From Petrosia ficiformis (Eukaryota; Porifera; Demospongiae; Haplosclerida; Petrosiidae): a DNA stretch of 64,000 bases. The position numbers and the translations under genes are program-made. Location of the stretch: the NCBI GenBank assembly GCA_947044365.1, contig OX345636.1:3616001-3680000 (forward strand), in the 5' to 3' direction. Positions 1 through 13,000 of this stretch are shown one piece after another. How positions within the stretch are numbered: position 1 is the stretch's first letter; each line of letters begins with the position of its first letter. The notes under the pieces are model-generated. The model worked only from the letters and a program-made list of their open reading frames with translations, made no database searches and was not told where the DNA came from.

Positions 1-190
1 CTTCTGATCTGAGATGTTTGGAGAAAGCTCAGGTGATGACATTCCCACCCACTCAATTATGTAATTGGGTATCCATTGCCAATATATCTTTTAAATTATG
101 TCATTCACTCACATGAGTGGGTAAGGATGCCCCAAGTTATTTATCTTGCACTAAACATTTTTATGACCCGTAGGGCCATCCCTATTATTG
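1..190. repeat. Dispersed repeat, copy 1 (second copy near 15.0 kb)
   Basis: This segment matches 15019-15200 closely and in the same orientation. Both begin CTTCTGATCTGAGATGTTTG, share an ATTGGGTATCCATTGCCAAT core and end in an ACTAAACATTTTT stretch. It is probably a mobile-element end, cut by the window start. No protein can be assigned. Confidence 0.75.
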
Positions 191-411
191 CATTTCCACA
201 GGTTCCATGTATGTTTATATATATATATATAGTTATATATATATATTTGTGGCCAAGGGGAATCCAGGAAGAATGAGTAGGCTTAAAGAAAATGGCATTG
301 ACATACCAATCTTTATGTTATTTAGCTGTAAGTGTTTGTTTAATAGAAGTCTTGATAAAGTAGGGGGACTTAGATACCCGTAGTTTTCCTTGTGTGTGCT
401 TGTCTTCCTAG

Positions 412-850
412 TCATCTGGTTCCTCTACTTTCATAGATCAACTTTAGCAACAGCTTCCTTGTCTGAAAGTTGCTCCCCTGGTCGGTTAGGATTTCTTGTG
501 GAACTCCAACTCTGGTAAAGACTCCAATGAGTTGTTCAGCTATATGTTTGGCATCTATAGTACGTAGTGAAATAGCCTCAGGATAATGAGTGTCGTAATC
601 ACACAACACCAGTATGTATCTGTTTCCTCTCCGGCTTCTGGAAAGTGGTCATACAATATCCATAGCTATCAAAGAAAAGGGTACTGAGATTACTGGTATT
701 GGAATTAGAGTGGCTCGTCTTACTTCATGATGAGTTGTCTTTTGGCAAGTCACACAATTCGGCAGAAGTTTTCAATATCTCTAAATACCGTAGGCCGGTA
801 TAAAATCAGCCTAAATCTCTTTGTCTCGTTTTCTCCTTACCAAGTGTCTG
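412..850 (-). pseudogene. Ty3/gypsy-type integrase remnant
   Basis: The minus-strand frame at 412-609 reads like the catalytic core of a retrotransposon integrase. It has a first-aspartate region (LCDYDTHYPEAISL) and a second-aspartate motif (EILTDQGSNF) about 40 residues later, the spacing expected of the DD35E integrase fold. Sequence upstream on the minus strand (to about 850) still shows integrase-like words such as a zinc-finger-like FCR..V stretch, but it is broken by stops and frameshifts. No protease, reverse transcriptase or LTR is visible, so this is an inactive fragment. A second, shorter copy lies at 19440-19600. Confidence 0.7.
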
Positions 851-902
851 GCAGTAAGAACGTCATGAGAAAGCTCTATCACAATTTGTCGGCACTGAGG
901 GA

Positions 903-952
903 ATACATATATATATATAATTATATATATATATATTATATATATATATATT
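903..952. repeat. AT dinucleotide microsatellite
   Basis: Nearly pure (AT)n with short interruptions. Confidence 0.9.
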
Positions 953-2182
953 TATCTCCTAATTTGAATAATAATATAATGCGGTACTTTTTAAACAATT
1001 AGAAGTATTTATATGTCATTAACATTTACATTACTTGTACTAGAATTGAAGGGCTAAGAAGTAAAGCGGCCTAGCCCACAATACAATATACCAAGGCTAA
1101 CTTTCAAAATGTGTTTCGGGAGCAGATAAAAATCAACAATATGAATTGTTAGATAGGTATATCTCAGTTTTAATATGTTATTACACACTGTTGATGATTT
1201 CCAGTATGTTGTTGATTTGGGGTTGGCCCTCTTTGCCTTCAATTGCAAGTTTAGGTGATTCTTGTATCTATCTGTTCTATTTATTGACTCCATTTTACTG
1301 TATCAAGTACAGTCAAACTTATGATCAATAACTATACTAAAGCAATGAATAATTTATTGTATGTGTGACAATATTGATGCTAAAATATACTGATTGTTTA
1401 CTATTCACAGAGGGTTACAAAATTAAATTTTGACAATTAGCAATTAAATTTCATTATGTTTGTGTGTGATTTAGCACATGCATTTTACATGTATAATGTA
1501 GACAGCTGTTCCTCTTTAATTTTATCACTGGAAGTGTGGTAGTATTGGCTTAAACTGTCAAAAGATCATTATTATTTCTTAATCGTAGCTAAATATAGAA
1601 TGTACTAAATATAGAATAGCCGTCTATCTTATTAAACAACATAGATTACAAGGACTACAATAATCAGATAGATATGTCCAAGATACTACAACAATATGTC
1701 AAACACTACAATATATACAAGACAATCTTGACTAATTATTATGTGTCATATTCCACAGGAAGTACTTAGTATTATTGGATGGTGAAAAATAGAGATTCCT
1801 GCTTCCTGTTGAACACATTCCAAGAAGTTATCAGCTGGTGTTTCTATATTTCTCGATAGGAAAAATGTTTAGAATGTGCATTATATAATATTCTTCAGTC
1901 CCTTTCATTGTTGAAATTGATTTTATTTCTGTTTTCCGTTGATGGTCTTGATCGCCGACTGACCTACATATTTGCAAGTTCAGCTCTTGTAAATCTGTTT
2001 ATCCTATATATAGATCTCAATTATTTACATGTATGTGCAGGATGAACTGCACCCTATCATAGCTGGTGTAATCCTGTTGAATGCATCATATCTACACTAA
2101 ACTTTGGAATTCAGTGTGTAGGACTTGCATTGGTGTTATAGATTGTTAATAGATATTCATTGGTAAATGATAGTATGAAGTG
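953..2182. other. Gene-free AT-rich stretch
   Basis: Short reading frames occur on both strands but none resembles a known domain or has convincing splice borders. Nothing further is recognised. Confidence 0.5.
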
Positions 2183-2455
2183 TTATATTGACCCAGTGAG
2201 CAAGATATTCAAAAAGAAAAAAGACAGTCCAGAGTGACTTAAACAGCAAAGAACAGAGCAAGAGAAAATTTCGGAAGCAGAATTTCTGTTAGCGCAGCAT
2301 ATAAAGTTAACGTGCAATAATTGACCACACCCACTACAAAATTTAAACATTTTCGGCGCGCTTCGTGTGCCAGGGTGTGTGCTTACTATTCTACCTACGC
2401 TACCTAATGACCGTCGTAGATGAAAAAATGTTAGCGATGATAAGCAGCAAGGCAT
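2183..2455 (-). pseudogene. Possible mobile-element N-terminus with degraded zinc-ribbon
   Basis: The minus-strand frame contains MFKFCSGCGQLLHVNFICC. This resembles a short N-terminal zinc ribbon (CxxC...CxxC) in which the second pair is damaged. The surrounding DNA carries the GCGCGCCGAAAAT...GGGTGTGGTCAA word that recurs near 13.45 and 56.8 kb, which suggests a dispersed repeat rather than a unique gene. The assignment is weak. Confidence 0.25.
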
Positions 2456-2797
2456 TGAGATTCAATGCTTTTATTTTCTACAGATGATTAATGTTCAAAA
2501 CAAAAGCAAAAAATCAATATACTTACAGCAAGACAAGTTATCTAACTGTACGAAGTATATTAGAATCAAGTATGCTCCACACCAACAGCGAACTTGTGAA
2601 AGGTTATATAGCAACTTTTCTATCTGTCCAGTATATGGTAGAACTGTATAAATAACTTATCAGTTAGCAAGGAAATGACAGTATCATTCCCCTGTACGAA
2701 TGAAGATATAACTCCTTTCTGGTTGTCTTTTAACTTGTGAATACCCAACGTCTGTACCTCAAGTACCTCACATGTTCATATCACGCCCATCTGCAGA

Positions 2798-3007
2798 CAC
2801 TGCAAAAACTAACAGGTTTCCTGATGTGCGTTAAGAGAAACCTATAAGGAAACATGTGTAGAATCCACTGGAAACATGAAGACACGGCATGTTTCTGAAA
2901 TATGCTCAGAAACATGCCATGTCTTCATGTTTCCAGTGGATTCTACTCATGTTTTCTTATAGGTTTCTCTTAACGCACATCAGGAAACTTGTTATTTTTT
3001 TGCAGTG
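2798..3007. mobile_element. Fold-back MITE with near-perfect arms
   Basis: The whole 210 bp is one long inverted repeat. It starts CACTGCAAAAA and ends TTTTTGCAGTG, and the two arms pair almost throughout around a short centre near 2900. A trinucleotide AGA flanks both ends and may be a target-site duplication. No protein is encoded, so it must have been mobilised in trans. A diverged relative lies at about 23990-24150. Confidence 0.85.
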
Positions 3008-3019
3008 AGATTCCGTGTC

Positions 3020-3290
3020 ACAACTCAGCTATGCAAGTTTGACCAGACTCTTTTCCAGTGTAGCATTTGAGAGTCTGGCTTGCGAGACTAACTGCTTTTC
3101 TTTAACTAACGAAGCATGCTTTTCTGTCTATGGCTTACTTAGAAGGTTTTCTGTCAAACTAAATAAGTTAAAAGGCACTGCATGCCTTTTAAAATGGCAA
3201 AGTTTACAGGCGAGTGAAGATGTGGGCATAGACCGTCTGGACTATTAAACGTTCAAAGTGCTTGCATTGCTGTCTTTCTGCTGCATAAAT
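3020..3290 (-). repeat. Dispersed repeat (family also at 18.9 and 47.5 kb)
   Basis: On the minus strand this shares the words GCCCACATCTT and AAACATGCTTCGTTAGTT-like sequence, in the same order, with 18870-19085 and 47455-47665. The copies are diverged. No coding content was identified. Confidence 0.6.
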
Positions 3291-3299
3291 TTTTCCAGC

Positions 3300-6200
3300 A
3301 AGAATACTGAGTTCACACATGTGAGAGGGGCATTTCAGTCATTTAAATGCCCACAATTTTTTTTCATAAAAAGTTTAATTGTGACTCGAAGTTGAAATTC
3401 AAAAAAGTACCCGGGAACTGCTTCTCTTCATTCTATCATTATGGCTTCGTAAAACTGCTTCCTTACAACAAAAGCAAAAATTAGTTTATTCTTTCAACTG
3501 TTGTTTCATAACCAGTATCATGTAATAATTATCATAGCATTTCATTCAACTCTCTTAGACTAAATGTGTTATTGTCTCTTCTGTTCCAAAAACAGCCGAT
3601 TCATTTAAAACTTGTAAATAATGCTACACAGGGAAAAACAGGCATGGACTAAACTCCAATGTTCCACAGTTTTAGCTTTGGTTTCTCAGATATATATAAA
3701 TAGATAAATGAATGACATTTTCATTCACTTCTTGTTTCAAACAAAACTTAAAATTCTGCATGCGTTATAATTCAAATGAAATATATTTGCACAGCACACA
3801 CAGTGACTCTGTTCTTCATATTATATGAGGTGAACCTTGTTCCATAATAGTATACATTTTTGTATTATGGCAATTGTTTATACCATCATCATTATAATTG
3901 CAACCGCTTGCATTTGCATGTCAAAAAGTAAGCCAGGGTATAAATTTTGGTAATCATAAATATTAGAATGTTTTTATTCAAGTTGAAATTCAAAACAAAA
4001 TAAATGCTCATTCCATAGTAATCACAGTTAACATAATAGTACCTCTCCTACTCTTAGTTTACATAAGAACTGCATGGCAGCATTCTATTGGCAACATGCA
4101 CATAGCCACCTGACTTATATCAAAAAATTGTGTCTGAATTAGTGATACAAATCATGTAACCCAATGAACTGATAACTTTTTATGTATGATATAAGTATAA
4201 CAATTATAGCATTGAAGATTTGCTTCAATATATATTTAATTTTACTATATAATGCATAGATTTGTTGTAGCTAGTTCAAACATTAATAAACAAATAAGCA
4301 TGCACTTAATGTACATACAAACAAAGATTATAAATAAAACTTTAAATTATAATAATTATCATAAAGATAATACTGCTAGAGATGCTATAGCACTTGTATA
4401 ATTAATTACCTGAGGGAACTTTGTGAGATAAGCTGACAGAAAACTCACTGTATATATACATAATAGTAAATGAAAAAGAAGTAAATTACTTTAAGATCAG
4501 AGACAAAGAAAATGTATGAAGTAATAAGTGTTTGTATATACCTAGAGAAAAACAGAGCTGCCTGCTAATGACCTCTCTCACACAACAGATGATAAATTAA
4601 GAATAATTATGTCTGTGTTAACTTTTAGAGATTAAATCTCGCAAAATAGTAGCTAATAACATATCTGTTGGAAATAAAATAAATACATTCAAACCTAAGC
4701 AATAGTTCTTGTACAGCAAGAACAAAAATAGTTATTGTAATATAATTGAAATGCAGCAAACCTCTGTAGCAAAACCTACATAACAGAATATTTATGTTAA
4801 CTTGAAAACCGATATGACATGCATATGTAAAGTACCATGGGAAAATAATATAGACTTTATTATTATAAGATCTCCTTGAACATACAGTTCCAGAAGAATT
4901 GTTAACTTACGATAAACGCGTTGTAGAGAACAGAGAAGAACAGACGAAAGTAGAGTTTCGACACCCCTACGCATTCTGGCATTGCGCATGCGTGAAGTTT
5001 GAAAAGAATTTGCGAATTTACTACTAGACACGTCCATGTGAACTGAAAGTCGATCTTGCATAGCCATCACCTCCGCTTAAATACACCTGTAAATTCTAAA
5101 ATAAACAAGTAAATTTACAATTGTCTACCTGCTGTCAGTGCCACCCACACCTTTGAACAGATACGAGGCCCTTTTCTCTGCTGAAGTTACAGAAATACCG
5201 ATTTGCTATTTTGAAAAATATCACCAACATACACTTGTAGCAGAAAGCTACTTTTATGATATTGTCCTATTCACAATCACACACAGAATTTATCATGAAA
5301 ACATAAACATGCAGTTACTATCATCAGAAAATTTAAATTGAAATTAACATAATAATAATTATTATTATTAATGTCAATAACAAACTGATCAAGTGTTAGC
5401 GTTTCCATTAAATTACTATAATTATTTACATGTATCAGAGAGCAGCACTAGCATAAAGCAATCTGATTGATAATACTTGTATTTTATGTAGTAAATAGCT
5501 AATTATAAAATGTATTTCGTAAAATAATTTCTAAGACACAGTTCTACAAATAGTTCCAGGCATGAGACTTTCACAAATGACTGTTGAATGATGTATGGAT
5601 ACCACAAAGCAATTTATTATAGGTATAATTATGTCTTGTTTTGCTTACTTTCAAATAATATTGTGTATAAGGAATATCAGATATCTTGTGTTTTTGAAAA
5701 ATAATATAAGATCACAATTTTAATGCATGACAGTACAATATAATTATAATAATATCTTATTGTACAGCATATTAGGAACCTCAGGTGATCCCTGTAAATG
5801 TAATCCCTACATGAATAGCTACTATTGTATTTTCTTAAGATCAGTACATGATTAGCTGGATACGTTTGAACTATCAGTTATTATAATACATATCCATTTT
5901 TTATAGTGATAGCATAATACACTGTATAATTTCAAATATCAACATAATAGTAACTGATAGTACCAGATGACTGGTATAACGTTTCACACCTCTGAATAGC
6001 ATAGTATATTAGTGATATTAGTTTACATTTGTCAATGCTTACAGACTGATAGGATTCTGTTAAGACTAGCGCTGTTGTGTACTTTTCAATTACATTTAAT
6101 GTATACAATCAGATGACAAACATTATGTAAACATTGTTATGTAATAACGCGTAATATAATGTCGTACTGAGTTAGCAGAATATGATAGCTGCCATAGCAA

Positions 6201-6470
6201 TAGTAGTATTTACATGCATTGAGTGCATAATGGTATATCTCAGTCATTCTTGACTTATAATAGCTCCTGTCACAATGTATATGTGTATATACAGTTGTAC
6301 ATATGTACATGCATGTATAAGTAGAAGTAGTTAAATTAATCTGTGTACATGTTCAATCAATGTTATTCAGCATACACTTTAAAAGGTGTCCGAAATTCCA
6401 AAGTACCACCCTTTTGAGAAACCCTGACTTTATACACTTGTACATGTACAGGCGTAGTTTAACATTTATA
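3300..6470. other. Gene-poor AT-rich stretch, one possible first exon
   Basis: This is mostly low-complexity AT sequence. On the minus strand, an ATG near 5067 opens about 50 codons that run to a canonical donor (GTAAGT, about 4910-4915), in a locally CpG-containing patch. It could be the first exon of a gene running left, but no matching acceptor or downstream exon was recognised. Nothing else is supported. Confidence 0.3.
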
Positions 6471-6474
6471 AATA

Positions 6475-7390
6475 TAACAAGAATAATAAAAAACATTCCA
6501 AATAAAATGAAAGAAGATGTAGGGATGTCAAAACCCAAAAAGCAAGTGAACAAGGTTGAATTAAACAAACTACTTCCATATACCCCTCCCTACATAAGTC
6601 CTTACACTGCTATAAAGCAAAATACAAAAAGCTGTACTTATGTAGGGTTATATGAAAGTGGTTTGTTTAATTCAACCTTGTTCACTTGCTTTTTGGGTTT
6701 TGACATCCCTACATCTTCTTTCATTTTATTTGAAATGTTTTTTATTATTCTTGTTTCCATTGTTTTTTTTTTCAGAATGGTCTGAATATTTTTTGTAGGT
6801 TGCAGAAATACTGGTGTAAGTTATATATCATATGAAAGCATTCAATCATAAGTTTGTTCATCAATGAAGGTATATATCAATTACTTAAGAATTGATTATC
6901 ATTCTTTTTCACTTACAGATGATGTCTATTTTCTATTTTACTTACAGAACTGTCTGCAGTCCTACAAGAAGTAGAGTCAGTAACTGTGTCAACAATTCAC
7001 TATTCCAATGCTTATCATAGTATATAATATTATTATACAATAGCTTTAATATTAATAATTATTATATTCATTATTGTAAGAATTTATTTGCTCACAAACG
7101 TTACTATGCTTACGAGTTCCAATGCTTTCTCCTCCATGTTCCGAGTACACAAATGCGCATGCATAATTAATTTCGATTAATGAATACACTTATAAAAATG
7201 GCGTCCACGAGAACAAATCTTTGTAGTTGTTGAGACTCTCTTCTTTCATAATATCTGAGGATATCATCTCAATATTTGTAGACCAGAATTTTACTATGAA
7301 TGCGACTGGAATCGTGCTAGAATCATTGTGATAGTTCAACAAACAAAAAAAATGATTTGTCTGAAAAATAATCATAACATAAGTGCTCAA
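6475..7390 (-). repeat. ~0.9 kb composite repeat unit, inverted copy
   Basis: The unit has two parts: a ~600 bp body (6783-7390) and a ~280 bp fold-back (about 6477-6756) whose arms pair around 6615. The same body and fold-back occur in the opposite orientation, twice in tandem, at 16690-18560. The body includes a reading frame fragment (YHNDSSTIPVAFIVKFW...) present in all three copies. It has no known domain. This is probably a mobile-element family. Confidence 0.8.
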
Positions 7391-7529
7391 AACGGCTATA
7401 GAAGATCACAGTGCTAAGAGGCTGCTATATAGTAGTGATGGAATTCAATTTATTAACAATTAAAAATATAATTTTAATTTCGCTTCCGCGCATGCTTAGT
7501 CAGCAAAAGTGAATTTACAGTGGAAAGAA

Positions 7530-8285
7530 ATGGAACTAAGGAAGAGATCTAGAGAACCTAAAGATTATATCAAAGATAATTTCAAACTGCCAAGGTTAAG
7601 GCGAACCTCTGGTAATTCTCGAAAAGACAATAAGCTGTATGAGTTAGAAGTTCTGGAGGAAGATGATGGACGTGTGAAAGTACACTACCTTGGGTATGAC
7701 TCACAATACGATGAATGGAGAGACAGAGACGACATCGTGTCTCTTCAACCAAGAAATGAAGGTGAATTTATGATTGATAATTGTTTGTTGTCTCTTAGGA
7801 AATTATGTTACCATTGTTACTAATCAGCATATAAAATTTATTATTTTTCTATAGTATATATCCCTTTTCACCTACACAATGAGTTGGCATACCAAATTAA
7901 AATGTCGCTGAATTCTAGCTCAAGATCTGGCCCAGATGTTAGGATTGAAATGCCTTTTGACAAAATCTTATTCTCTGGTGGACTTCAACTGGCTGGAAAG
8001 CTTGCTCGAACCTACCATGGACACACCATTTACAAAATACTGACTTACAGTGATTTGAAGCCCTTATTAGGAGCTATGTGGCATGTAAGGTTCTTAAACA
8101 AGCAAAAAGATTTTTACTATGTAATTCAAAACACTGTGAATTTTTATCTTCATCAACGATTACCTATTGTGGACCCTGTTGAACCCTCATGTACCACAGA
8201 TGGTGGCTTTGTCTTAATATTTCGTTTTGTAAGGGGGGGTGGTGTTCGTCGTCATTGGGAACAAGATATAAGTAAAATAAAATAG
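7530..8285 (+). CDS. Tudor-knot/chromo-barrel domain protein, two exons
   Basis: Exon 1 is 7530-7761 and exon 2 is 7855-8285. The intron is 93 bp, phase 1, with GTGAAT at the donor and TTTTTCTATAG at the acceptor. The joined frame gives about 220 residues. I chose the ATG at 7530 because the frame upstream has only non-ATG starts. Residues ~40-70 hold a Tudor-knot signature (GRVKVHYLGYDSQYDEWR), the fold used by MOF/MSL3/MRG15-type proteins to bind methyl-lysine or nucleic acid. After the splice the frame continues smoothly (IPFHLHNELAYQIKMSLNSS), followed by a conserved-looking block (VRIEMPFDKILFSGGL) and an ALLGAMWHVR-like region. The N-terminus is basic (RKRSRE), which suits a nuclear role. 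The function is inferred only from the knot. Similar proteins can be domesticated from, or carried by, mobile elements. Confidence 0.7.
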
Positions 8286-8856
8286 TCAGTTTATTACTAT
8301 ATATTGTCTCCTTGTTAAGGTCCATGTTATTTGAACCAGTACATTCTCTTTGTCATTTCTGTCTGACTGTGTATGACAATTATTTCTTTTATTAGTTAAC
8401 AGTTGGAAATCAATTAAATTTATCAGTTTAATCTATTATTAACATTATCATTACAACTGTTATAAATTACTGTGAAATCTGAAATTAAATGTTATTAGTA
8501 ATAGTTACAATACTGTGATAAACTAAACTGCTGTCTTCCATGCTTCAGTTTTTTAAACTTCAATCGAACAAAATTGGCTTGATTAACCAAAATTTTATGA
8601 AGACTTTCACTATAGTTGACTGTGCTCTTGAGGTGGTTACTTAATACCTTTATCCAATTCTCAACTATTTCACGAGCTGGGCTAGAACTGGTACATCTAG
8701 TTAAGTCAAACATGAACCTACTGTATAGAAAAAAATTGTAATGATGAATGGAAATCATGATTGTATAAATTATTGTCCTTACTTGGTAACATATAATGTC
8801 AGCATTTCAGCAGAAAAAGACGTATTCATTTTGGAAATAATCACCATACAATCATA

Positions 8857-9461
8857 CTGTAAATCCCATAATGTTAACGGTCCATTAATGTTAACGAAAT
8901 TAACGAGAAGTTGATTTTCGTTAAAATTAATGTTTAAGTAAAGTTTGCACATGCGCAGGTAAAAAATCACGTTGTCTAAGCTAAGTAAAGATGTCTATCT
9001 GTCGTTGGTTGACACCAGCCAGGTCCTCCAGTCTATCTTTCTTGCCAGATCCCAGTGGAGATGGGGGTGTTGCTGCTGCCACTAAAGAGCTAAAGAGCTG
9101 CAGCCCTTGGATGTTGGAGTCAATGGAGACTAAACAAATGATGAAAGCTTCGTTTTCAAGATGGTACGCAGATGAAGTGAGAGTAGCTATGGATGAAGGA
9201 AAGTCTGTGAGCGATATGAAGGTGGATCTTAGAGCTTCGGTGATAAAGCCCTTGCCTGCCAACTTGGTGATTTAGCTATCTCCACACTATCTGACAAGAA
9301 AGAAACTGTAAAGAAACCTTTTGAGAAAATTGGTATTTCTGAAATTTTTGAAAATGAAAATCCTTAAAAAAAATGAAAATCGTTAACATAAATGTTCTTT
9401 AAACCCTTACACATTCATAAAACGTTAAATATAATGGTCGTTAACATTATGGGATTTACAG
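8857..9461. mobile_element. Tigger/pogo-like DNA transposon, non-autonomous
   Basis: Perfect 23-bp terminal inverted repeats (left 8857-8879, right 9439-9461, starting CTGTAAATCCCATAATG) are flanked by TA on both sides (8855-8856 and 9462-9463), the target duplication typical of Tc1/mariner/pogo elements. The element is 605 bp. The plus-strand frame at 8991-9275 ends in a segment (FSRWYADEVRVAMDEGK, then VDLRASVIKPLPANLV) resembling the region after the DDE domain of Tigger transposases. The catalytic domain itself is missing, so this is an internally deleted derivative. Confidence 0.85.
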
Positions 9462-9835
9462 TATACGCAAAGAATCCACACGAGTTGCTGCGTATGACCG
9501 TATATTCCAATTTGTAATATAGCGTATAAGAAATTTGAAATGTTTCAATCTAGTTAATAAATTGCAGGTACTAACCAACTTTGAAATGGACAGCTAGCAA
9601 GACTTACCTGTGGTTTCAGTAAAAATGACGGTGTTAAATTCCACTCGAGAGCTACAAATATGGTATCATATGAAAGACTATAAACTAAGGCATATAGAGA
9701 TGAGTTCAAAATAGTGCATTCATTTATTATAACAATTCTATGCAGCAGTTTACACAAAAATTGAGCTACTTTTTGGCGATAAAGGTGTTACTTAACGCCA
9801 CAAAGTGTGAAATATCCGCTTATTTCTTCATATGT

Positions 9836-10070
9836 ATGAAGCAGATTTTGCCAGTTTTGCCACTCGCCGGTTCTCTACCTTAACGACAATTTTGGCCATC
9901 TAGCAGGTGTTGGTAGTCATAAAAACACTATATATGAATAGGTATGTGTGTATTAAAACGTATATGTGTATATTACCAGAGATTTCACCTCATCATTTGC
10001 AATTAAAATGTATGGGCGACCATTTTTTTTCTGTGCCATCCCTACATAGAGAGTACTACCGTACTCTCTG
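9836..10070 (-). repeat. ~230 bp repeat, inverted copy
   Basis: The reverse complement matches each of the two tandem units at 16218-16676. Shared words include GTACGGTAGTACTCTCTATG, a cATACCTATTCATAT core and GAACCGGCGAGTGGCAAAA. Confidence 0.85.
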
Positions 10071-13000
10071 ATTAAACCTATGCAAGTGTTATCATTATTG
10101 AGAATTTGCACTCAACCTTCTTATCCTATATATACTTATTGTATAATGTGCATACCTTCAGTTCCTATGTAATGTTGTAATGTTCAACATAATATATAGA
10201 ACATTTGTAGGTTACATCTTTAATATTATTTTTATATGCTGTTACATGTTCAACTAAATCATTTTTTTAAGTAAGCCGAGATTCACTACATTGTATTATT
10301 ACTTACTAAAGAAATGAAAAAGCAAGCTAGAATGACACATAATTGTGTACATGTAATTATGTACATGTATTAATACATGTAGTGCTTGAGTATGTATATA
10401 TATATGTATACATGTACATAGTTCTAGTACTTTAATGCACATGCAGTTGTAAATGTACTTGTTATATTTATGTGCTTGTGTAGCAACACTATTTATGGTA
10501 TTATAATAGTAGTAATCTGTAGTATAATTATCACTCCCATTCTAACATGAAAACAATAGATGTTATTCACAATGATTAGTATACACATGAATTTGTACTT
10601 ATAGTAACAAATAACATATGGTACACTACAAATATTTGAGTTGTAATGAATAATGTTATATATGTGATGACATACTATATGTATAAATTACATCGTATTG
10701 TATCATTTATATACTAGTCAAAACAGACATTGATGAAGAAATAAAATATTACATTACCTAGCAAAAAAACTAGTCAACATTTATGAAAGAAAATATATTA
10801 AATTTCTTTTCAAATTTCCCATTAATTTTAACGCCACTGTAGATGTTTTATTAATGTCCTGTTGATGTATAACCATATGAACAATGAACATTAATTGTTA
10901 CGTATTAATTACCACTAATACTTGTTTATCTATTACGGATGATGATGTAGTTATGACAGAACTATTGGAAAAGTTGCTACATATAGTACTTTATACTTGT
11001 TTTTTCACCTGTATTACAACAACAAGTGAGAATTATTTTAATATTACAATACTATTTCTGATGAGTGTAACACGTCATTTGTTATCATAAGTACAAATGT
11101 TTTACAATACTAATTACATACTCTGAAATGATAATAGTGCACCACTAATTTTATTATTCGTAATTATTATGTTGTTTGTTACTATACTACATTATGACAT
11201 GTTCTTTATATATATATATACTAGTCAATATGTAGAGATAAATAGGTACCGTATATACACTAAAGAGAATGTGAAGCATGATTGGGAGTAATATTCAGTA
11301 ACTAAAGAATTGAAGCAGAATGTTTCAACCTGTAAGTCTTCTTCAACTGTAAGCTCAAGAAGACCTTCTGGTGGGACTCTGTAAGCTGACAAAGATCTTT
11401 GTGTCAAAATGCTCTTTTCATCATTTATTATAAGCATGATGAACATATAATATGCAGCACTTTACCATTAATTAAATGCCACGAGCATTATATACTTGCA
11501 TCTAACTTTCCACAAACTTCAAAACTATCTTAGAACTGTTTCAAAACTTCACATATCATTATTTGCCTTATAGTGAAGTTTATAACTTAATTTAAATTAC
11601 TGTGTTAATTCCATGAATGACTGAGCAAGACAGACTCAATGAGGAGGTGGTTGATACCCCAACATTCTGACATTGAATGCTTCTCGATCCTGATTTCCTT
11701 GCTTGCAATAACTATGTAGCTATTATTTATAGTATATTTGTAGGAATCTTCTAGCTTTGTAGAATCACTTCCATACAACTGTAGCTGTGTATATACATAC
11801 AAAATCCTAATTTAGAGAAAGCCAGCTAATAGTATGTATTACTACGATTTATCAAAACTTCCTGTTGTGTATATAAATACAATTATGTTTCTTTCAGAAT
11901 TTATTGTATTATTACAGCTGATGAAGGTGGTGAATGAAAATTTGTTTGCTAACTATTTGTTTTTCAGCAAACCGGTTTTTGTTTTTAATTCAGCAAGTAA
12001 CGAAAAGGAAACGTATTGTAGTATAAATCCACATGCTATAGGGCTAATTCTACACTCAACATGGCATCTCTTAATTTCATGTCTGTTTAGTGAAAATACC
12101 GATACAATAGCTATAGATCAAATGATTAAGTCAAGGAAACATGTGAACTTCCGTCAGCAAACTTAAGGACTTAATTAAGCGAAACTGTAGATGACAGAGG
12201 CAGAGAAATGGAAAACAACACAAAGGAAATAGTGTGTTATTTAATATGTGGAAGTCATACAAACAAAAATGTAGGTAATCCCCATAAACTATATACTAAA
12301 CTTGAAGTACTTGCCTTACAGTTGGTGATAATGAACAATATATTTTACATCTCTTCTTTGTAGCAAACAAGTGACAGACATACACAAAACAAACTAAAGT
12401 AACATTATTGCACTAGTTTGCATTTTCACAGTGAGGGTTAATAATATGTGTTTATATACTACACCCAGCATGTCTCAGTAGTATCTTTAGTTCTTTAGTT
12501 TTAAAACAGAAAATTTCAACCTGAATATCATAATTATTAAACTGTAAGCCACATGCGAGCTATTTGAAAATGTAAAACCTTTATGATAACTTGTATAACT
12601 CACAGTTACTGTTTCCCAATTTTGAGAAGGGGTCTGCAGACTATTGGACACATCCAAACATAACTGATTCTGTTTTATAGCAACGAAAAGGTGGAAAATG
12701 TGCAATAAAATTTAAGGCTCAGTCCATATCTCATTGTTTAAGAGAAAGAACTGCTGACTTTTGTAAAGTGTAAAGCTGAAACTGTGGTCATTGTAAATTT
12801 TACAATTGGAGGACCAGACAAAAATAAGAATGTTTTATTCACGGTATATGTAAAAGTATAAAAAAGGGGGATTTTTAAATCAGAGGGTGTTTATGTCATA
12901 ATTTTACAAAAAATGTTGTACCTGTACTTTTTTCAGCAAGGAGAAAGATGTGTTGAAGCAATTAATATTCAATCCTTATCTAATGAAGACCTGAGTTATA

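Noticed and set aside
6360..6785. 141-codon open frame on the plus strand
   Set aside because: It runs through both arms of a fold-back repeat. The two halves of its product are the two strands of the same palindrome.
11834..12166. 110-codon open frame on the plus strand
   Set aside because: It has no recognisable domain, AT-driven composition and no splice context.
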